The notes under the pieces are model-generated. The model was not told where the DNA came from, ran no database searches, and saw nothing but the letters and a program-made list of their open reading frames with translations. A stretch of DNA of 64,000 bases from Methanofastidiosum methylothiophilum (GTDB taxonomy: Archaea > Methanobacteriota_B > Thermococci > Methanofastidiosales > Methanofastidiosaceae): NCBI GenBank assembly GCA_001587635.1, contig LNJE01000005.1:36913-100912 (forward strand), read 5' to 3'. Positions 25,162-33,421 of the stretch are shown here, in pieces. How positions within the stretch are numbered: position 1 is the first letter of the stretch; every line of letters begins with the position of its first letter. A program made the translations under genes and the position numbers.

Positions 25162-28052
25162 CTCTTGGAGGGGAGCGTGGCTCCGTTCAAAATCCCATGA
25201 TAGCCTATGCTAAAGAGGTAGGATGGGAGTATTTATCTCAGGACGCCGCCCTAGGAATGAGGAACTCCCTTACAAACATCTCTTTTGATAAACTATTCAT
25301 AGAGCAGCTAAAGAAACTAAACTCTGAGTTTATGACTGATGAGCTAGCAACAGAAGTTTTAAACAGGATCAAAAGGCTCTCCCCTACAATTGAAGGAAAT
25401 CTATTCACTTGGGAGTATCTTAAAGGCCTAAAGACTATCTTTGTCCCTAAGGAAAACAGAGAGAGAAACATAACTTTAATCGATAAAGAGAATATTGAAA
25501 ATAACACATTTCATGTAACTGATGAGTTTAAGTTTACAAACGGAACAAAGACAATCAAAATGGACATAGTTTTTTTGATAAATGGTTTGCCCATAGTTTT
25601 AGTTGAGACCAAGGCCGCTAAAAAGATAGAGGGGTTAAGTGAGGCTTTAGACCAGGTAAGAAGGTATCATCTTGACTGCCCAGAGATTTTATCGATTCTC
25701 CAGCTTTACGCCATAACACACATCATAAGATATTACTACAGCTGCACCTGGAACAGCTCTAAAAAAGGGCTTTTCAACTGGAAGGATGAGAATGGTGGGG
25801 ACTTTGAATCTCTTGTCAAGTCTTTTTTTGATAAAGATAGAATTGTTAAGGTTATTACTGATTTCATATTATTCACAAGGGCAGACGATGAGCTAAAGAA
25901 GGTAATACTAAGGCCGCACCAGATTAGGGCAGTCGATAGGCTCGTTCAGAGGGCGGAGGATTCAAAAAAGAAAAGGGCATTAATCTGGCATACTCAGGGA
26001 AGTGGTAAAACTTATACAATGATAGTAACAGCCCAAAGACTACTACAAAACCCCACTCTTGAAAACCCAACAGTTTTGATGTTGGTCGATAGAAATGAAC
26101 TAGAATCTCAGCTTTTCTCTAATATCTCCTCAGTAGGAATTGAAAATGTGGAGATAGCCCAGACAAAAAAACACCTTAAATCTCTTTTATCAGAAGATAG
26201 GCGCGGGCTTATTGTATCTACTATTCATAAGTTTGATAAGATGGATGAAAATATAAACACAAGGCGCAATATCTTTGTTTTGGTCGACGAAGCACACAGA
26301 ACAACAAGCGGCACACTAGGAAACTATCTAATGGGGGCGCTATCAAATGCTACCTATATTGGTTTTACTGGAACTCCAATTGATAGGACCGCCCAAGGTA
26401 AGAGCACATTTATCACATTTGGTATAGATGATCCTCCAAAAGGCTACCTTGACAAATATGGTATAGGGGAATCAATACAGGATGAGACAACAGTTCCTCT
26501 AAATTATACCCTTGCCCCAAATGAGCTACTTGTTGAGCGTGAAACATTAGAAAAAGAGTTTCTCAATTTAAAAGATTCTAAAGGACTAAGTGATATAGAG
26601 GAGTTAAACAAGGTTCTCGAAAGGGCAGTAAATCTAAAGAATATGATGAAGGGAAAAGATAGAGTCAAAGAAATCTCAAAGTATGTTTCAGACCACTTTA
26701 CTACCTATATCGAGCCTATGGGGTACAAGGCATTCTTAGTTGCTGTTGACCGTGAGGCATGTGCAATGTACAAGGAAGAGCTTGATAAACTTCTTCCAAA
26801 GGAATACTCTGAAGTTGTCTATAGCCCTTATTATAATGACCCTCCGTATATGGCAAAGTATCACCTCGATGAAAAAGAAGAGACTTCTATAAGGAAAAAC
26901 TTCAGAGCTTCAGGCAATCTTCCAAAGATACTGATAGTCACAGAAAAACTTCTTACTGGCTTTGATGCCCCAATTCTTTACTGCATGTATCTAGACAAAC
27001 CTATGAGAGACCATGTTCTATTACAGGCAATTGCAAGGGTAAATAGGCCCTACGAAGATGAGAGTGGTAGAAAAAAGCCCTCTGGCTTTGTATTGGATTT
27101 TGTTGGGCTATTCAATAAGCTTGAAAAGGCACTGGCATTTGATTCTTCAGACCTTGATGGCATAGTAAATGACATCGAAAAGGTAAAAGATGCATTTAGA
27201 GAGATTATGGAAAAATCAAAAAAAGAATACCTTGTAATAATTGAAGGTAAATCAAAGGATAAAGCAGTTGAGGCAGTCCTATCTCATTTTATGGATGAAG
27301 AAATAAGACATGAATTCTATAGCTCATTTAAGTCTCTCTCTGCAATGTATGAGATTCTATCCCCGGACAATTTCTTAAGGCCCTATATAGAGGATTACGA
27401 AACACTCTCTAGTATGTATAGTATTCTAAAGGATGCTTACGAGCCCGGGATATCTGTTGACAAGGAGTTCTATAGAAAGACAGCAGCTCTTGTCCAAGAA
27501 CATTCAAGATCTGGAAAGATAAAAAAGATCCTTGACATATATGAAATCAATGAGAATACAATAAAGAAGATAGAAGAAGATACAATCTCAGACCGAGAAA
27601 AGGTCTATAACATTAGTAAAGGGATAAATGAATTAATCAAGAAAAAAGGAGCCACATCCCCATATTTAATATCTATTGGCGAGAGAGTCCAAAGATTAAT
27701 CACAATGTACAATCAAGGGCAGATTGATACAAAGGATACTCTTGATGCCCTTATTAATAGAGTAAATGAAATAAACGACTCCACCAAAGCAGACAAAGAA
27801 AAAAATATGTCTAGCGATATATTTACTCTTTTTTGGATGCTTGATAGGTCAGGAATAAAAAATGCAGAGAAAAAGGCAAAAGAGATGGAAGAAATATTTG
27901 AAAAATATCCCAACTGGAAAAAGAGTGAGGGCCAGGAGAGAGAAATTGTAAAGCCGAAAATCTATAAACTAATTCTAAGCGACGAGTCAAAAGATATTAA
28001 AAAGGTAACAGAGCTTGGAAATGACATAATTAGGATCCTAAAAGGTGCTTAG
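25158..28052 (+). CDS. hsdR: Type I restriction enzyme motor/nuclease subunit
   Basis: 964-residue translocase-endonuclease. The N-terminal nuclease domain has the PD-(D/E)xK-like strand MDIVFLINGLPIVLVETKAA. The helicase core has Walker A TQGSGKT (about 278-284), DEAH box (about 376), GFTGTP and a motif VI ending QAIARVNRPY. The start is taken as TTG 25158, overlapping the hsdS stop; ATG 25197 is an alternative. Full length with no disruption, so the system looks active. Confidence 0.95.
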   Translation: MTLGGERGSVQNPMIAYAKEVGWEYLSQDAALGMRNSLTNISFDKLFIEQLKKLNSEFMTDELATEVLNRIKRLSPTIEGNLFTWEYLKGLKTIFVPKENRERNITLIDKENIENNTFHVTDEFKFTNGTKTIKMDIVFLINGLPIVLVETKAAKKIEGLSEALDQVRRYHLDCPEILSILQLYAITHIIRYYYSCTWNSSKKGLFNWKDENGGDFESLVKSFFDKDRIVKVITDFILFTRADDELKKVILRPHQIRAVDRLVQRAEDSKKKRALIWHTQGSGKTYTMIVTAQRLLQNPTLENPTVLMLVDRNELESQLFSNISSVGIENVEIAQTKKHLKSLLSEDRRGLIVSTIHKFDKMDENINTRRNIFVLVDEAHRTTSGTLGNYLMGALSNATYIGFTGTPIDRTAQGKSTFITFGIDDPPKGYLDKYGIGESIQDETTVPLNYTLAPNELLVERETLEKEFLNLKDSKGLSDIEELNKVLERAVNLKNMMKGKDRVKEISKYVSDHFTTYIEPMGYKAFLVAVDREACAMYKEELDKLLPKEYSEVVYSPYYNDPPYMAKYHLDEKEETSIRKNFRASGNLPKILIVTEKLLTGFDAPILYCMYLDKPMRDHVLLQAIARVNRPYEDESGRKKPSGFVLDFVGLFNKLEKALAFDSSDLDGIVNDIEKVKDAFREIMEKSKKEYLVIIEGKSKDKAVEAVLSHFMDEEIRHEFYSSFKSLSAMYEILSPDNFLRPYIEDYETLSSMYSILKDAYEPGISVDKEFYRKTAALVQEHSRSGKIKKILDIYEINENTIKKIEEDTISDREKVYNISKGINELIKKKGATSPYLISIGERVQRLITMYNQGQIDTKDTLDALINRVNEINDSTKADKEKNMSSDIFTLFWMLDRSGIKNAEKKAKEMEEIFEKYPNWKKSEGQEREIVKPKIYKLILSDESKDIKKVTELGNDIIRILKGA

Positions 28053-28317
28053 ATTGATAACAAGGGAAGAGTTCATACAAGAGATAAAAAAATGGTCAGA
28101 AGAACTAAACGTAGAACCTAGCACAATTCAGATGAGAGAAATGAAGAGAAAAGTTGCAAGTTGCTCTTCCAAGGGGCGAATAACTTTTGATAAGTCTATT
28201 CTAAAAATGTCAAAAAAGGAAAGAGATGAAATCATAGTCCATGAACTTTTACACCTTAGATATCCAAGCCATGGAAAAATGTTCAAAGCAGTTTTGAATT
28301 CCTATATCAATAAGTAA
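28045..28317 (+). CDS. YgjP/WLM-like zinc metallopeptidase, small
   Basis: A 90-residue protein with the zinc motif HELLHLRYPSHGKMF: HExxH plus a downstream His, as in the YgjP/SprT-type minimal gluzincin fold (DUF45). It starts with GTG inside the end of hsdR, so it is translated with the restriction subunit. YgjP-like genes are often found with type I systems, though their role there is unclear. It is shorter than full YgjP proteins (about 230), so only the catalytic half is present. Confidence 0.75.
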   Translation: MLRLITREEFIQEIKKWSEELNVEPSTIQMREMKRKVASCSSKGRITFDKSILKMSKKERDEIIVHELLHLRYPSHGKMFKAVLNSYINK

Positions 28318-28364
28318 AATTAAGAATATAAAAATAAGAAGGAGTAAATATTAAATTCTTAATT
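28318..28364 (+). terminator. Inverted repeat after the hsd operon
   Basis: AATTAAGAAT (28318-28327), starting right after the YgjP-like stop, is exactly inverted as ATTCTTAATT (28355-28364). It may end the hsd transcript or protect its 3' end; there is no clear T-tract. Confidence 0.3.
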
Positions 28365-28533
28365 TACTAATAATTTATGTAATAAGAAGCTAGTTGGCGT
28401 TAAACTGATGTTATGTTACCTTTTAGTCCTACCAACTTTAATTTTATAAATAAGATATTTTATACATCAAAAAAGCAGAGATATAAAGGAAGTATATTAT
28501 CTCAAGATGATGACTCAAATTAATAGAGATGTT

Positions 28534-28695
28534 TCACCAGATAATATTATCCTTCTTCTTTCTACACTTACTGCAAACTAGAAAAGTATTCTGATTTTTA
28601 GAATCGTAACAGTAGCACGCAGTCATCTCAATCGGCCTAGCCAGCACCACCCCGCACCTAGAACAGTAGTACTCTCTCATGCCTTCATTATTCAT
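28534..28695 (-). CDS. Small zinc-finger-like protein, 53 aa
   Basis: A 53-codon frame with three Cys clusters: CSRC (residues 11-14), CYC (27-29) and CSKC (41-44), the spacing of a small zinc ribbon, ending in KKKDNIIW. It is more G+C-rich than its surroundings. A GGCCTTAATTTTAGGGCC palindrome lies 18 bases upstream of its ATG. Function unknown; nucleic-acid or protein binding is a guess. Confidence 0.55.
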   Translation of the reverse strand: MNNEGMREYYCSRCGVVLARPIEMTACYCYDSKNQNTFLVCSKCRKKKDNIIW

Positions 28696-28713
28696 GCTGC
28701 TTCGTAATACTTT

Positions 28714-28731
28714 GGCCTTAATTTTAGGGCC
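28714..28731. repeat. Dispersed palindrome, copy 1
   Basis: GGCCTTAATTTTAGGGCC, one mismatch from a perfect inverted repeat (consensus GGCCCTAATTTTAGGGCC). It lies upstream of the small zinc-finger gene. Confidence 0.6.
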
Positions 28732-28916
28732 AATAAAAATCTAAAAGAGTTACATTTGGAAAAAAAATAAATTTAAGGAAAAAATGTTTGACAAAGAAGC
28801 ACAGTTATGAAAGAAGGAAATGAACATTATAATCAATCAATTGTTATTTGAAATAGTAAGTATATTCAATAGATTTAATCGACAACAAATTTTATAACGA
28901 AAGTAACAAGTAAGAT

Positions 28917-29120
28917 ATGATGGGTGCAATCAAAGCAATTTTTGGACTATTGGTAATGGGTGTAGGTGGATTGATACTTGTTAAATATTCACTTCCTATG
29001 TTATTTCTGTTTTTTAAGATTAGCCCGTTGGTTGTATTTATGGGATTCCCTTATATAGCTGGTATAATGATGTTTCCTTTATTTTTATTATGGATAGGAT
29101 ACCTTTTGATTAAGGATTAG
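28917..29120 (+). CDS. Small membrane protein, 66-67 aa
   Basis: Two hydrophobic helices (about residues 5-25 and 40-64) with a short FKISPL turn. The start is ATGATG (28917 or 28920), and an A+T-rich TATA-like ATTTTATAAC lies near 28887. No family recognised. Hydrophobic composition and an isolated promoter support expression, but the ORF is short. Confidence 0.45.
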   Translation: MMGAIKAIFGLLVMGVGGLILVKYSLPMLFLFFKISPLVVFMGFPYIAGIMMFPLFLLWIGYLLIKD

Positions 29121-29155
29121 CTAAATTGAATATCATTTTCCAAGCCAAAAGGAAT

Positions 29156-29173
29156 GGCCCTAATTTTAAGGCC
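29156..29173. repeat. Dispersed palindrome, copy 2
   Basis: GGCCCTAATTTTAAGGCC, downstream of the small membrane protein gene. One mismatch from the perfect form. Confidence 0.6.
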
Positions 29174-29259
29174 AGGTATATTACCACTATGCTAGTGCAT
29201 AATTTTATTTAGTATTAATTTGAAGTGCTGAGAATAGCCATTATTTTTTTTTTAAAAAT

Positions 29260-29389
29260 TGCCTGGGTCGGGGGTTTCAAGAAGACTATAGATTTACCCA
29301 GGCATAGGCGTGAAAAAATGGCGGCATAATTTTAGGGCCCAGACATAAACTGGGGAGTTTATGAGATGATAGATTTTTCTGGGCCTTAA
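29260..29389. ncRNA. Candidate structured non-coding RNA
   Basis: First stem: TGCCTGGGT (29260-29268) pairs perfectly with ACCCAGGCA (29296-29304). Second: TTAGGGCCCAGA (29332-29343) pairs with TCTGGGCCTTAA (29378-29389) over 12 pairs including one G-U. Stacked directly inside is CATAAACT-GGGG-AGTTTATG, a perfect 8-bp stem with a GGGG loop (29344-29363). A 14-base single strand (29364-29377, with GATGATAG) remains. Long G+C-rich stems in an A+T-rich gap suggest an RNA rather than chance. Strand is undetermined and no known family is recognised. Confidence 0.45.
29323..29339. repeat. Dispersed palindrome, copy 3 (degenerate)
   Basis: GGCATAATTTTAGGGCC; the right arm is intact, the left degenerate. 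It overlaps the second stem of the candidate RNA. Confidence 0.4.
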
Positions 29390-29474
29390 TTCCTATAATT
29401 GGCTTTCACCTTTAAGGTCTTATCAGAGCACATTTGTATTTAATTTAAAAATATAAACGGGCATTGGGATAGTT

Positions 29475-29492
29475 GGCCCTAATTTTAGGGCC
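29475..29492. repeat. Dispersed palindrome, copy 4 (perfect)
   Basis: GGCCCTAATTTTAGGGCC, a perfect 8-2-8 inverted repeat, about 150 bases before uspA. Confidence 0.65.
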
Positions 29493-29642
29493 ACTATATT
29501 AAACTAATCATCCTTAAAATTAAATTAAAAAATATTTTTATTTTTATCTATAAATAATGAAAATTATTGTTAGATATTTCTAAAAAAATTAGATAAAGGA
29601 AAAAGTTATATAGTAAATGTGTAAGTTGAAAACGGTGATAAC

Positions 29643-30161
29643 ATGGATGGAGAACTAATTAATAAAATATTAGTCCCAGTTGATGGATCAGAATCTTCTC
29701 AGAAAGCCTTAGAATACGCTGCTTGGGTTGCTGGTAAAACGGGGGCTAAAGTAGTGATGNTACATGTCATAGATGCAGATAAAATGAANCTTACTCANGA
29801 ATCCATGGACAGATTCACCCCTGAATGGGAAGTCAAAATAAANGGAACTGACGACATAAAGAGGTATTCTCCGTTTTTTGANGAGCAGCTTAAGTGNATA
29901 ATTGATGACCCAATGTGCAGACGCGGAAACAACGTTCTAAGAGAAATGTCAAAATATGCAGAACANAAGGGAATTAAGACGAAAAACATGTTAAAACTAG
30001 GAAAAGTTCCTGACACAATTTTACAGGTAGCAGACTTAGAGGGATGTGACCATATAATAATGGGTANAACAGGATTGACAGGNATTAGAAGGCTTCTGAT
30101 GGGCCATGTCGCAAGTGAAGTGGTAAAATANGCTCCNTGNAGGGTCACTGTTGTTAGATGA
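29643..30161 (+). CDS. Universal stress protein, UspA family
   Basis: A 172-residue UspA-fold protein. It has ILVPVDGSESSQKAL at the N-terminus and a C-terminal ATP-binding segment IIMGxTGLTxIRRLLMGHVAS, close to the G-2x-G-9x-G pattern of ATP-binding Usps. An insert near residues 50-90 makes it longer than the minimal domain. N bases leave about ten residues unread. Likely a single-domain stress-response nucleotide-binding protein. Confidence 0.88.
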   Translation: MDGELINKILVPVDGSESSQKALEYAAWVAGKTGAKVVMXHVIDADKMXLTXESMDRFTPEWEVKIXGTDDIKRYSPFFXEQLKXIIDDPMCRRGNNVLREMSKYAEXKGIKTKNMLKLGKVPDTILQVADLEGCDHIIMGXTGLTXIRRLLMGHVASEVVKXAXXRVTVVR

Positions 30162-30297
30162 GCTTGGAAAAAAAACATTAATCNCNTAATCTTTTCTTTA
30201 ATTCATATTATTTAATTTTTCAAAGTAAATGAATCTTAATTTTTTTAAAGGGTTACAACTTAAGTCTTTTATACCAATACAATATTTTGTTGATACC

Positions 30298-31464
30298 ATG
30301 CCTGTAAACGTTACCCCAGAATATCTCAAAGCAGAAGATGCCTATAAATCTGCTAAGAATCCAAAAGAAAAACTAATAGCCCTGGAGCTAATGCTTAGCA
30401 CAATACCTAAACACAAAGGCACAGAAAAAATGCAACTTCAGATAAAACGGAATTTATCCAAGTTAAAAAAAGAAGTTGAAAAGGAGAAAGAACTAAAAAA
30501 AGGCGGATCCGGGGGAACTAGTTTTTTTGTTAGGAAAGAGGGCGCGGCCCAAGTAGCTTTGGCCGGGCTTCCTAATTCTGGTAAATCAACTATTTTAAAT
30601 AAACTTACTGGTAGAGATGTCGATATAGGTCACTATGCTTTTACTACTGTGAAACCAACGCCTGCCATGCTTCAGTACAAAGACATACAGATACAGCTTG
30701 TAGACATGCCTGGATTAATTGAAGGCGTTTCTTTGGGAAAGGGTATGGGTGGCCCACTAATCAGTGCTATTAGNGCCGTTGATGTTATAGTAATTATAGT
30801 CGATCTATCAGTTGATCCATTAAAAGANCTNGAANTAATTCTAAGGGAGCTTGAGGCNAAAGGATTAAGGATCAACAAAAAAGTTCCCAATATAGAAATT
30901 CAAAAATTACCTACCGGAGGCATAGAGATTATCGGTGAAAACTTTTTAGTTGANTGTAACTCCCAGGATGTTAAAAAAGTTCTTCAGGAAGAAAGGGTGC
31001 ACAATGCTATAATCACTATAAAAGAGCCTGTAACACTAACAGATATTTTTGAGGTTTTGGACAGTTCATTGGAATATAAAAAAGCAATCATAGTTGGAAC
31101 AAAAGGTGATTTGCCCGGAAGTAAGGAAGGCCTTCAAAAATTAGAGAGTAATGTAACTAATTTTAAGATAATCCCAGTATCTGCTATAAATAACGTTAAT
31201 CTTGATATTTTACCTGCCGAGATTTTTTCTATTCTAGATATAATAAGGGTCTATACCCGCTCTCCGGGAGGGCAAATTGATAATGAAGCCATGCCAATGA
31301 AAATTAATTCTACTGCTTTGGATGCCGCTAAAAAAGTTCATAAAAATCTCTACAAAAACTTCAAGTTTGCAAGAGTTTGGGGCGAATCAGCCAAATTCGA
31401 TGGGCAGAGAGTAGGGCCAGAGCACGTATTACGGGACGGAGACATTATAGAGATTCATATCTGA
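30298..31464 (+). CDS. OBG/DRG-like GTPase with TGS domain
   Basis: 388-residue GTPase expected to act on ribosomes or translation factors. An N-terminal helical region (1-80) precedes G1 GLPNSGKST (about 90-98), G3 DMPG (about 136) and a G4 candidate TKGD, where NKxD is usual. The C-terminal TGS domain ends GPEHVLRDGDIIEIHI. ATG 30298 is preferred over an upstream in-frame start because a TATA-like TCTTTTATACC lies about 30 bases before it. Its 3' end overlaps the convergent antiporter by 36 bases. Confidence 0.88.
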   Translation: MPVNVTPEYLKAEDAYKSAKNPKEKLIALELMLSTIPKHKGTEKMQLQIKRNLSKLKKEVEKEKELKKGGSGGTSFFVRKEGAAQVALAGLPNSGKSTILNKLTGRDVDIGHYAFTTVKPTPAMLQYKDIQIQLVDMPGLIEGVSLGKGMGGPLISAIXAVDVIVIIVDLSVDPLKXXEXILRELEXKGLRINKKVPNIEIQKLPTGGIEIIGENFLVXCNSQDVKKVLQEERVHNAIITIKEPVTLTDIFEVLDSSLEYKKAIIVGTKGDLPGSKEGLQKLESNVTNFKIIPVSAINNVNLDILPAEIFSILDIIRVYTRSPGGQIDNEAMPMKINSTALDAAKKVHKNLYKNFKFARVWGESAKFDGQRVGPEHVLRDGDIIEIHI

Positions 31465-32640
31465 TTTTTTTATTAGTTTACTAAACAGGAANGGNGTAAT
31501 CAATATAGATAGTANTGTGACTATTACAACTGATGAGTATATGCCNCTNGNTATAACNCCATTNGAAAATCCATACCTTAGGATNGCAAGCTCTAAGGAT
31601 CCCCTTCCGCACATNCCTATACCAATTAAAAGGGCATCCCTATTNTTCAATNTAGAAATTTTNCTTGCTAAGCCACANCCGATTATTTTACCCCCCATGG
31701 CACCNANAAACAATAATANTATNAGGGGGATGTTTAGTTGGGCANTTCCCTTNTTAAATATCAGACCAATATATACAAAAAAGAGNGGCATNAANAAAAA
31801 TCTCATCAGGGTATTAATCTCACTGGTAACTTCATTAAATCGNATCCTAATCGATAGCATTGGATCCTCCTTTTCCTTTATCCTACTTANTATCAGCCCT
31901 GCCAAAAATGAACCCACGACTTCGTGTAAACCTATAAAGGATGCAAAGAGGGAAAAAATCAANGTGAAGATAAATACCATCATAATTGATTGATGTTGGT
32001 CCCCTCCCACCANGTATTTNACNANTCTTGGGCCTTTTGATGATATCAAAAACTCGCTTAATAGTATCGTAATTACGAAGAAAANAATTATTTTAAGTGT
32101 CACATTTCCTATGTCCACAAAATTCAAGGTTGATTGATTTAGGGTGATTGAATAAAGCAGTCCGACAAGATATATAGCAATTATGTCATCAAAAAATGAA
32201 GCCCCAAGGAGAATATGGGATACTTTTTGATTTTTTTCACTGGCCACGATGCCTCCTACAATCTCAACTGCAGTATTTGTAAGAACGATGCCCACAAACA
32301 AAGAAGAAATCAAATCAAACCCAAGAAAAGACATTATAGAAAAGCAAAAAACAAATGATGTAATCACCCCAAATAGTCCTATGATCACTGCAGTAAACTT
32401 TGCCTTTACTAATTCTTTATAGTCACTTGTAAGGCCTGCATATAGCATTATCACTAAAAGTCCAATGTCTGCAAGCACTTCTATGTCCTTACCGGGGTAT
32501 ATTATCCCTAATATAAACGGTCCAAAAATAATCCCGCTAATAACATGGCCAACTATACTAGAAATATTTTTTCGTTCAACTAGATCGCCAAATATCTTTG
32601 CAAACAGGAAAATTAGAAGAATATTTGTAAGGTCAATCAT
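31429..32640 (-). CDS. Kef-type/CPA2 cation:proton antiporter
   Basis: 403-residue membrane antiporter with about 12 helices. The family motif region ASFFDDIIAIYLVGLLYS (about residues 148-165) carries the ion-binding Asp pair, and an early FGPFILG helix follows the GHVISGIIFGP pattern. No TrkA-N domain is present. N bases blur the last third. Its start overlaps the DUF1638 gene by 8 bases. Confidence 0.85.
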   Translation of the reverse strand: MIDLTNILLIFLFAKIFGDLVERKNISSIVGHVISGIIFGPFILGIIYPGKDIEVLADIGLLVIMLYAGLTSDYKELVKAKFTAVIIGLFGVITSFVFCFSIMSFLGFDLISSLFVGIVLTNTAVEIVGGIVASEKNQKVSHILLGASFFDDIIAIYLVGLLYSITLNQSTLNFVDIGNVTLKIIXFFVITILLSEFLISSKGPRXXKYXVGGDQHQSIMMVFIFXLIFSLFASFIGLHEVVGSFLAGLIXSRIKEKEDPMLSIRXRFNEVTSEINTLMRFXXMXLFFVYIGLIFXKGXAQLNIPXIXLLFXGAMGGKIIXCGLAXKISXLXNRDALLIGIXMCGRGSLELXILRYGFXNXVIXXGIYSSVVIVTXLSILIXXFLFSKLIKKSDMNLYNVSVP

Positions 32641-33415
32641 TTAATACCACATTTATTGCCTTTCCAAGAGCGTCTTTTAAAATACTGGTGGTGCCTTTTT
32701 TATAGCATACGGGCAGATTAAATATTTCTGAAAATTCTTTACATCTTTTGCTGTAAATGTCCTCGTCTCCAAAGTCAAACTCTAGTGCAAGAGTTCTTTT
32801 GTAACCTGTTCTCTCAAAAACAAGCTTCATTTTATTAGTATCGTATGTACCTACAGTTTCACAGGATAGTTCTTTCCAGTATTTGGCCCAGCCGTATGTC
32901 ATAAACCAAGTCCCGGGCTCTTCACCTATTGTTTCAATGTATCTTTTTCTTGACCCTATAAGCGCACACACACAGTCGTCGACAATTTCCCCCTGGCCAT
33001 CCTTTAGTATGCTAGTCGGGACCTTAATCCTATTTTCTTTCATCAGTGCTTCAACATCACCGAGTGAATTTCCACAAAGCCCAAAGAATAAAACAAGAAA
33101 CTCAACATGTTTCTCTAATTCCTTGGCAGCTGCTACCACCTCTTTTTTTATTAAAGATGGATCGACATGTAATGCAAGAGGAAGGAAATATAGGAGGGCT
33201 TCAACTTCATTTTCCCTTTTTAAGAATTTAGTTGAGCATAACTCCCTCACTACTCTAAATTTTTCAGGGGGCAGCTCTCTTGAGGCAATATTCTGGAATT
33301 CTTTAGAGGCGTCATTATCATAGATTAATATTTTGTCTATCTTTGGAAAGCTATTAATTATTTCTAACAGTTCCTCCTCAAATATTTGACATACAATTAT
33401 ACCAATTCTTTTCAT
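32633..33415 (-). CDS. DUF1638 family protein
   Basis: 260 residues with the DUF1638 landmarks: LFFGLCGNSLGDVEAL near 113-128, a short VDDCVCALIGSRKRY near 147-161, and a TWFMTYGW turn. Conserved Cys and His suggest metal or corrinoid-related chemistry, but no activity is established. In methanogens the family often neighbours methyltransferase genes; here it sits between an antiporter and an ABC exporter. Confidence 0.75.
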   Translation of the reverse strand: MKRIGIIVCQIFEEELLEIINSFPKIDKILIYDNDASKEFQNIASRELPPEKFRVVRELCSTKFLKRENEVEALLYFLPLALHVDPSLIKKEVVAAAKELEKHVEFLVLFFGLCGNSLGDVEALMKENRIKVPTSILKDGQGEIVDDCVCALIGSRKRYIETIGEEPGTWFMTYGWAKYWKELSCETVGTYDTNKMKLVFERTGYKRTLALEFDFGDEDIYSKRCKEFSEIFNLPVCYKKGTTSILKDALGKAINVVLND

Positions 33416-33421
33416 TTTTAC

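Larger units (their letters stand above)
29121..29642. other. Non-coding stretch with palindromes and candidate structured RNA
   Basis: No convincing ORF. It holds three copies of the GGCC palindrome, a block of long perfect stems (29260-29389), and the A+T-rich promoter of uspA (TTATATAG near 29607). Confidence 0.6.

Noticed and set aside
21668..29642. tRNA-Leu as an attachment site for an integrated element
   Set aside because: No integrase, and no second copy of the tRNA 3' end found to the right.
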